A DNA stretch of 25,568 nt, from NCBI GenBank assembly GCA_014925825.1, contig JACGCK010000421.1, positions 1-25,568 of the forward strand, given 5' to 3'. The translations under genes and the position numbers were made by a program. The DNA comes from Pholiota molesta. Taxonomy: Eukaryota > Basidiomycota > Agaricomycetes > Agaricales > Strophariaceae. This document shows, piece by piece, positions 19,531 to 25,568 of the stretch; within the stretch, counting starts at the first letter, position 1, and each line of letters opens with the position of its first letter. The notes beneath the pieces were generated by a model. It was not told where the DNA came from. It ran no database searches and saw nothing but the letters and a program-made list of their open reading frames with translations.

Positions 19531-20364
19531 GACTCAAGTGTGGACACGAGTTACATCCCTGCCTTGTATTCTACGTATTTAACTACTCTCCGCTCTACCT
19601 CACCGATCTTATCCGCTCTCACGCTTAGACTGAACGCACAAATGTCAGGTAGGGTTCATCAATCAGGTAACAAAGGTTGCCGCTGCATATGCTGCTCATC
19701 AAACTTACTTCATTCCAAAGGGTATTGCGGTGAAAAAGACGTCTATACTTAATCCACAATCCACTGCCCTTTGTGGGCGTTTTTATTTATGTCTATCTTG
19801 AGATCCGTCGGCTACAGTCACGCACATTGCAAAGAAGTGCTTCTTCTCGTTCATCACTGTAATCGTTTTATTTAGCGCTCTCTTCTATCCGCGGCGATTG
19901 ATGCATCTAGACAGAATAATCAGATACTGATATGTTCTATATAAATCTCTTACTGCTTGAGCAATTCCAGCGACCATAGAGCTACCAGTGTTATTTATTC
20001 TCAGAAGTACTGTTCTCAGTGATGCTTGAGCGCCTTTACCTCGGGTAGGTGAAGCTGCTAATTTTGGTGTTCATCATTGTGTGGAATGATCAGATTTGTC
20101 CATCTTCGAAGTGCGGGAAATGCACACCATCGCAAGCTACTCGTATGTATGACTAATGTGCAACCTGTTAGCCATGGGGTTTCGGAAATTTGAGAATTAA
20201 GAAAGTATAAATGGTTAAGAAGCATCATCCAGCTTGTCATCAAGCCAGTATCTACCGGTTTCTTCATTGGCTCAACGTGCTACAGAAATCAAGACTGTTT
20301 CAGCTCGGTCAGTATTCACCGCCGCTCACAAATAATGTCTACCTTACGCTCTCTTTCTTTCCAG
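19531..20364. other. Divergent intergenic region between the DUF6534 and monooxygenase genes
   Basis: It separates two divergently transcribed genes, so it probably holds both promoters. A TATA-like TATAAAT lies at 20206-20212 on the plus strand. No coding frame is supported; the 70-codon frame at 19540-19752 has no motifs. A second in-frame ATG at 20335 precedes the chosen monooxygenase start by 30 bases, with CTTTCCAG between them. Confidence 0.5.
20206..20212 (+). promoter_or_regulatory. Possible TATA box of the FAD monooxygenase
   Basis: TATAAAT about 150 bases upstream of the ATG at 20365; spacing is long but acceptable for a fungal promoter with a 5' untranslated leader. Confidence 0.35.
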
Positions 20365-22469
20365 ATGTCTACCGCTCCCAAACAGCTTCCGGTGCTTGTT
20401 GTTGGCGCAGGTCCTACGGGCCTCACTACGGCATTGTACCTGGCTCAAAACGGCGTGAATGTTCGCATTATTGAGCAATCCGTTCAATTGCACGCTGGGA
20501 TTCGTGGAACGGCCATTCTCGTGCGTGTAATGATGATTATGAGCCTACACACTTGCTTACCGTATTATAGCCTCGAACTCAAGAGCTGCTCGCAATTCTC
20601 GGCGCCGAAAATGATCTCTTCAAGATTGACACGGGCCCATTGCAGATGGCGGTATACGGAGCAGATGGCAAAACCATCCTCAAGGCATTTGACTGGTCTG
20701 AGCAAGCAGAAGAGAGTCCAGCCATCCCATTTGTAGGTTGAATATCGACATCATTCAACCCTTCTATCGCGTTGATAAGTCTGAATTACAGAGGAAAACC
20801 GCTTCCGTTAGTCAAGCGCAGCTTGAGATCATCCTCCGTCAACATCTACAAGAATATGGATGCGAGGTCGAGATGGGAATGCGCCTCAACGGTATTTCTC
20901 AGGACGACTCTAAAGCGACTGCCACCGTCGAAGTCGTACAAAGCAAGAAAGAAATTTCCATAGACTGTAGTTACGTTGTGGCTGCAGACGGAGCGAAAGG
21001 TGAAACATGCTTTTTCTTCTATCATTTGCTATCTTCATGCGTACTTCACCAGGTCGTTCCCGTCACCTGATTGGAGTCTCGTTCCTCGGAGAAACTAAAG
21101 AGGCTGATAGAATGTGGACTGCGAACGTTGAAGTACCTGGATTTAGCAGGGAGGTGAGCGTCCATTTCATTTATTGAACTACTGACTTGTAAAATGCTAA
21201 ACAACTATAACTAGTATTGGCATCGATGGGGCGATTTCGCTAAAGCTGCGTAAGATACACTGTCTCTATATGCTATGCACATGCTAAACATATTGCAGAA
21301 CTTCTCTGAAGCCCATATATCCTGCGCCGCTTTTCCATATGCAATCTTTGGGAGGGTCTCTCCCGAAGGATATACCCATGGATCTCGCAGGAACACAACA
21401 GTTGTTTAATTCTATCACAGGTCGGGATGACGTTAAATTGGAGACGGCGGAGTACATGAGCGAATGGAAGTAAGTTCTAGTTACTAGATTGATCTCGACA
21501 TCAGGACGCGTTCCTAACATCGTAATAGAGCCAACATAAGGATGTCCGACAAATTCTCCGTCGGACGTGTCTTCCTGGCGGGTGGTGGGTGCCGATTTAT
21601 ATACTACTGCGAATACATATTGAACTACGTCCCAGACGTTGCTCATTGTCACTCTCCTACCGGCGGCCAAGGCACTAATACTGCAATGCAGGATGCTGTA
21701 AGTTCAATACACTCGAAAAAATACGAAACTCTAACCGACCGTCATAGCTTAATCTTGCATGGAAGCTAGCCTTGGTTATGAACGGAGAGGCATCTTATAC
21801 GCTTCTCAAATCTTATGAAACAGAGCGAATGCCCGTTGTGGCGGAGATGTTAAGTTTATCCAGCGCTCCATGCCAGAGCCTTTCCGCATATTCCCGCCAC
21901 CGCGTTGGAGACGCCAGAAGCCAACAATACTCAGCGCGATCCAATGCAACGCTCCAGAAAGCTCCTTCAGCTGGGCATAAATTACCGCTGGAGCAATATC
22001 ATATACGATGAACGAAACGACAAGGAAGCAATCCAAGACGCGACTCCCTATGATCTCCTGGAAAACCAAATTCGCGCAGGCGACCGTGCTCCATACATCG
22101 GAGGGCTCACGGGAGGCTCAGGCGAGACTACCAATTTATTCTTCTCCGCGATGCACCTTCCCACCTCGTCTTAATCTTCCCCTCCTCGGGATCATCCCCA
22201 ATTGAGCAGCTATCAGCGTTCAGTCGATCATCGATGCGGGCTTGATTCAGTTTATTGTTGTTCTCGGTGATAAATCCTCTGATAAACAGACTCAAGGCAA
22301 AGGTGTCAGATATCTCGTGGACTCCCAGGATACCTCGCGTGCGTCCTACCACATCGACGCGAATCGGAGCACCTACGTCACTATCCGACCTGATGGAATC
22401 ATTGGAGCTTTTACATTCGGTGTCAATGGAATCAACGAGTATTTTGTGAGAGTAGGGGTGACAGTCTAA
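20365..22469 (+). pseudogene. FAD-dependent aromatic monooxygenase (PheA/TfdB-like), 3' part frameshifted
   Basis: Exons 20365-20520, 20571-20732, 20792-20999, 21053-21153, 21215-21249, 21299-21469, 21529-21584, 21636-21697 and 21748 onward are in phase and encode a good N-terminal 354 residues. They show the FAD dinucleotide motif VVGAGPTGL (13-20), ILPRTQE, the DG motif AADGAKG (170-176) and the GD motif FLAGDVAHCHSPTGGQGTN (about 293-311), as in flavin hydroxylases of phenolic substrates using NAD(P)H and O2. After LSL at 21858 the family sequence jumps frame (LHARAF..LLQLGINYRWS..IRAGDRAPY), jumps again near 22141 (to HLVLIFPSS) and again near 22216 (to DAGLIQFIVVLGD..VTIRPDGIIGAF), ending at 22469. 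Unshifted translation gives 404 residues, lacking the thioredoxin-like C-terminal domain. Could be true decay or sequence error. ATG 20335 is an alternative start. Confidence 0.8.
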
Positions 22470-23649
22470 ACGGCGATTCATGATTCCATGATATCAACAC
22501 TTTAGCAACTTGAAACTTGTAGAAATTTATGGAATATATGCACATGTTTACTTCCGATTCTCTTCGTTATGGGTACCAAAGAACGCACGTTTACATGCCA
22601 AGCGCGCTATAGTACCTTTTGGCGTGACCATGCGTCCGTGTGCGTGTCCAGTGGCTTGCACCAATTTGCACCGCTGGCCTGCCGCGGGCACACGCTTATG
22701 TGATTTAAGCTCCGATTAAAATGTAAAGTTCACATATCAAAAGCGCCGACTTTTGAGGTAATATATAAACAGGGAAGAGGCTCATAATCCCAATTTTTTT
22801 TCGCTGATATATAAACTAAGTATATTGAACAATGTGTCAAAATTAACCGTCTAAGACTTCGTGAAGGTATAGTGGCCAGGCCTTGGCCTCAAGTGTTGAA
22901 TTTTCGGGTTATGTGACAATCAAATGGTACGCCAACTTGAAGAGCGCGCGAAATCTGCATGAGACACAGTTATCTGGTTAACAACATTGAAAATAAATTC
23001 TGGATGAGGTATATATATTGAGAAAACTGCTTTTTCTGGGGCGGGATACCCTCGAAGTGGGAAATCTTGAAGAAGATTTAAATGTTACCGTACCGGCAAC
23101 ATACGGCTGGCAGTCGGGCCGTTCCCTGCGCGCCTGCTTTGATCAACCCCTCTCCTCCTCTCACCCTCCATGGCTGGCTCTCGCCTCAGCATCGAGCTCG
23201 TTGGTGTCAGGATTCTTTGGAAAATGGTACAAGGTCATCCGAGGCTTGTGTCATGGTGCTCAGACGAGGAATTTCGCTTGGTAGAAGATCCTGACAATAT
23301 CTTTGTTCGATCCAGGTTCGTTCTTTGTCACCTTTTATTGGGCACTTACTGACAGGATATGGATACATGGCTGCGCCGCCTGCGCCCTCTTCAACGACGA
23401 ACGAGCAGCTACTGTTTACTGCCGGCTTCAACATCGCCTCCACCCTCCAATCTTAACGTGGGCACTGCAATGACGCAGGATCACTATGCTCGTTCGCCAG
23501 TTCATCTGTGGCAACCCTCTCCCGGGCCCCGGCGGCAACAGTCGTTTTCACCCGTTCTAAGTACCACCATTCTCGACGCCGCCACCATCCTACACCACGG
23601 ACTTCCACCTCCGCCTTCGACACGGCTGATCCATGATGAACGAGTTTGG

Positions 23650-23996
23650 GGCTCGTTTGTCGGCTTCTGCATCTTGTGGCTAGCGCATCCCAGCTACTAC
23701 GACGACCCCATTACACCCACTGCCGCCCTTCTCGCCACCCCCACAGCGGCCTGCTTCACTGTTTTGATGCTCAATATCACCAGCACCGCTGCCGCCACCA
23801 CCCTGTCCAAAGACGGATGGACAAGTGATGGACGATGAATGTCGGACCAAGAACGACCACGACCGGCGGACGCGCCCGCGGCGGTCGACGAACAACAACG
23901 CATAACCACGACCTGCGAAGCGCCACGGACTGCGAACGGTTCGTCGGCCTCTGCCCTGTCTGGCTAGCGCATCCCTGCTACGACGACGACGACTTG
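23650..23996. repeat. Diverged direct duplication, arms 23650-23706 and 23938-23996
   Basis: Both arms contain TCGTCGGC or TTGTCGGC, then CTCTGC or TTCTGC, GTGGCTAGCGCATCCC or TCTGGCTAGCGCATCCC, and GCTACTACGACGAC or GCTACGACGACGAC, followed by a loosely similar CTGCCGCCCT block. Period is about 288 bp. The two arms lie in different reading frames of the surrounding frames, so this is probably a DNA duplication and not a protein repeat. Confidence 0.65.
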
Positions 23997-24204
23997 CGAC
24001 CCCGCCCTTCCAGCTGCCGCCCTCATGCCCCCATCCATCTCTTCCACTCAAAATAGCTGATATAACGATGATATTCACTAGCTCGTCAGAAAGGAGATGA
24101 TAAATGGGCGAGCTCACGCTATATGGCATCAGTGGGAGCGCTCTGAAAATACTTTGTTTATCAAATACTTCTCTGGAGTAAGTATCGGCCAACAATTGCT
24201 GATG

Positions 24205-24348
24205 CACGGACGCACGCTGGCGTGCTGGCGTACACGTAGCATGCGTGCGCAAGCTTGGCATGCGTTTGCGCACGCTAGCGCGCGCTCTATAGCGCTGATA
24301 CATCTAGCGTGTACGCTTGAAGCACGCCAATGCACGCTACTACACGTT
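24205..24348. repeat. GC-rich imperfect foldback (inverted repeat)
   Basis: Outer arms: GGCGTGCT (24219-24226) with AGCACGCC (24321-24328), and GCGTACACG (24228-24236) with CGTGTACGC (24308-24316). Inner hairpin: GCGTGCGCAA (24243-24252) with TTGCGCACGC (24266-24275). Alternating purine-pyrimidine words (TGCGTGCGCA, GCGCGCGC) run through the loop. It lies in otherwise AT-rich intergenic DNA. No flanking target-site duplication was identified. Confidence 0.7.
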
Positions 24349-25393
24349 TAGATACCTGTCACTGATGATAATCCCAAGGCATTAGTGTTATTCAGCGTAT
24401 TACAAATTGACTATAACGTAAATTTATTTTCAAGGAAAGGATTGTAGTACGTTCGGCAATGAGCTCGACAATGGGCCGATAGAGTCCCAATTGAAGTTGG
24501 GTCACACGATCCATCTGAGAGAAGACGGTCAGATGTGAATCAATTTATGTACCAAAAACACGCACTATGGGCGCTACAATATGATAAAAAGCGGGATGGA
24601 AAGTAGCGGAAGAAATCTAATTAATCTGGCTTGCTCTTCGGACATGCCACAAGCATAATTGCATATTCCGGATGTGCATAAATATAAATATATTGATACT
24701 TCCACCTACCACCTGAGAGAGTTTTGCACTTTGGAAACCCATCTCATCAAGTTAGATGCCCTGATGAATGCTCTCAAGACTGGATCAAAGCGTAGTAGAT
24801 TTCATGGGAAGGTGATCCGTACTTTTATACCCTAGTTCTTGCCTGCGGCGAACGCGATGATTTATCACGGATGCGGAACTATAGAGATATAATCGACGCA
24901 ATTTAATCAGGGCATGGGAAATGTAGTATACTCGGCTCCTGCTTCTTAGATCGGTGTATACCACCCAGGGACGTCTGGGTTTGTCAGAACTCCAGGAGTT
25001 TGCGGGTTCTCTGATAGAAATGTATGATTGCTCTATGCTAGCTATAGACAACTGATGGTAGGAGAATTCTTTAGATCTTGGCTTGCTGATATTCAGCGGA
25101 AACGACCCACTACACGCGATTGAATCTGTGCTGTGTGGAGCGACATGTAAATAGCATTCTCGTCCGAGAAACACTGAACTCGTATTATGGTTTGAGTTTG
25201 AAACGTCTGATGGTACCAAAACCCCATGACAGAAGGCTTCGTAGTGCGCAAACAGAACACTGGTCTGGGCTCTGCAATAAATAACCCCAAGTAACGAATA
25301 ATTCTGTTTTATTTTGGAATTTAAATAAGTACCTCAAATATCCCAAGTATACTTCACTGACTCATTCACATTTTACTGTGTCCCCAAGCATCG

Positions 25394-25568
25394 ATGCTCC
25401 CAACTACTCATAGCAACGTTGATGTCCTTATCATTGGGGCAGGTCCATCTGGACTCATGGCTGGACTCATTCTGACGACAATGAATTTAAAAGTGAAGAT
25501 AATCGATCGACGGTACGCTAGACTTTTAAGTATTACTTATTAAGATGTGGCTGACGAGTATTCATGCA
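25394..25568 (+). CDS. FAD-binding monooxygenase (phenol 2-monooxygenase-like), first exon only
   Basis: The ATG at 25394 starts MLPTTHSNVDVLIIGAGPSG and continues LMAGLILTTMNLKVKIIDRR, the N-terminal FAD-binding beta-alpha-beta fold with GxGxxG at residues 15-20 and the acidic residue (D38) that binds the ribose. A donor (CG|GTACGC, 25513) ends exon 1 at 25512 in phase 2; the next exon is beyond the window. The NVDVLIIGAGPSGLM wording is closest to fungal phenol hydroxylases, but 39 residues do not fix the substrate. It lies in the same orientation as the broken monooxygenase at 20365. Confidence 0.8.

Larger units (their letters stand above)
22470..25393. other. 2.9 kb without a firm gene; a diverged direct repeat and a foldback
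   Basis: 22500-23010 is AT-rich with nothing recognisable. From 23018 to 24060 several overlapping frames exist on both strands, including a 159-codon plus frame (23359-23838) and a 207-codon minus frame (23680-24303), without domain motifs. The repeats at 23650/23938 and 24205-24348 are listed separately. 24360-25390 contains a 144-codon minus frame (24785-25219) with no family resemblance, then the promoter side of the last gene. Confidence 0.4.

Noticed and set aside
23167..23400. Weak resemblance to an HSF-type DNA-binding domain (LVSWCSDEEFRLVEDPDNIF)
   Set aside because: Only one short segment fits; the expected conserved helix and the FVRQLN-like motif are absent on either side.
23680..24303. 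207-codon minus-strand Arg/Gly-rich frame
   Set aside because: Low-complexity translation of GACGAC and GCC-rich DNA that also spans the foldback; no motif or splice support.
24785..25219. 144-codon minus-strand frame
   Set aside because: Composition without any conserved pattern, and no plausible neighbouring exons.

Overview
The window looks like nuclear DNA of a filamentous basidiomycete (most likely an Agaricomycete). Genes are broken by many short introns, mostly 49-75 nt, with GT..AG ends and CTAAC/CTGAC-like branch sites. The recognisable families (DUF6534 membrane protein, fungal HNH_2 protein, DUF3632 protein, F-box protein, FAD monooxygenases, cytochrome-b2-type lactate dehydrogenase) are typical of that group. 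No bacterial operon structure, CRISPR array, tRNA or rRNA was seen. I rebuilt gene models by hand from splice-site phase and protein-family conservation; none is backed by transcripts.

Layout from left to right. 1-475 (-): 5' part of an F-box gene leaving the window. 476-2501: no convincing gene, but two tandem duplications (about 120-bp and 205-bp units). 2502-3967 (+): five-exon HNH-endonuclease-type gene with a TATCC-rich expansion in its last intron. 4994-5581 (-): three-exon secreted protein resembling guanyl-specific RNase T1/N1. 6095-8860 (+): two copies of a segmental duplication, each carrying a two-exon DUF3632 gene. 8861-10023: no firm gene. 10024-12188 (-): thirteen-exon L-lactate dehydrogenase (cytochrome b2). 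13918-14200: decayed fragment of the HNH gene, directly followed by the third DUF3632 unit (14211-15468). 15469-17428: no firm gene. 17429-19530 (-): nineteen-exon DUF6534 membrane protein with exons as short as 10 nt. 20365-22469 (+): FAD-dependent aromatic monooxygenase, divergent from it, apparently broken by three frameshifts near its 3' end. 22470-25393: no firm gene, a diverged direct repeat and a GC-rich foldback. 25394-end (+): start of a second FAD monooxygenase.

Taken together, the left and middle parts look like a duplicating cassette, HNH gene followed by DUF3632 gene. One full HNH copy and one HNH fragment each lie upstream of DUF3632 copies. A 70-bp piece of the cassette spacer after the full HNH gene is separated from its DUF3632 partner by about 1.8 kb that carries the RNase-like gene. 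The right part holds two FAD monooxygenases and a multi-pass membrane protein, which could be remnants of a small oxidative gene group; that link is positional only.
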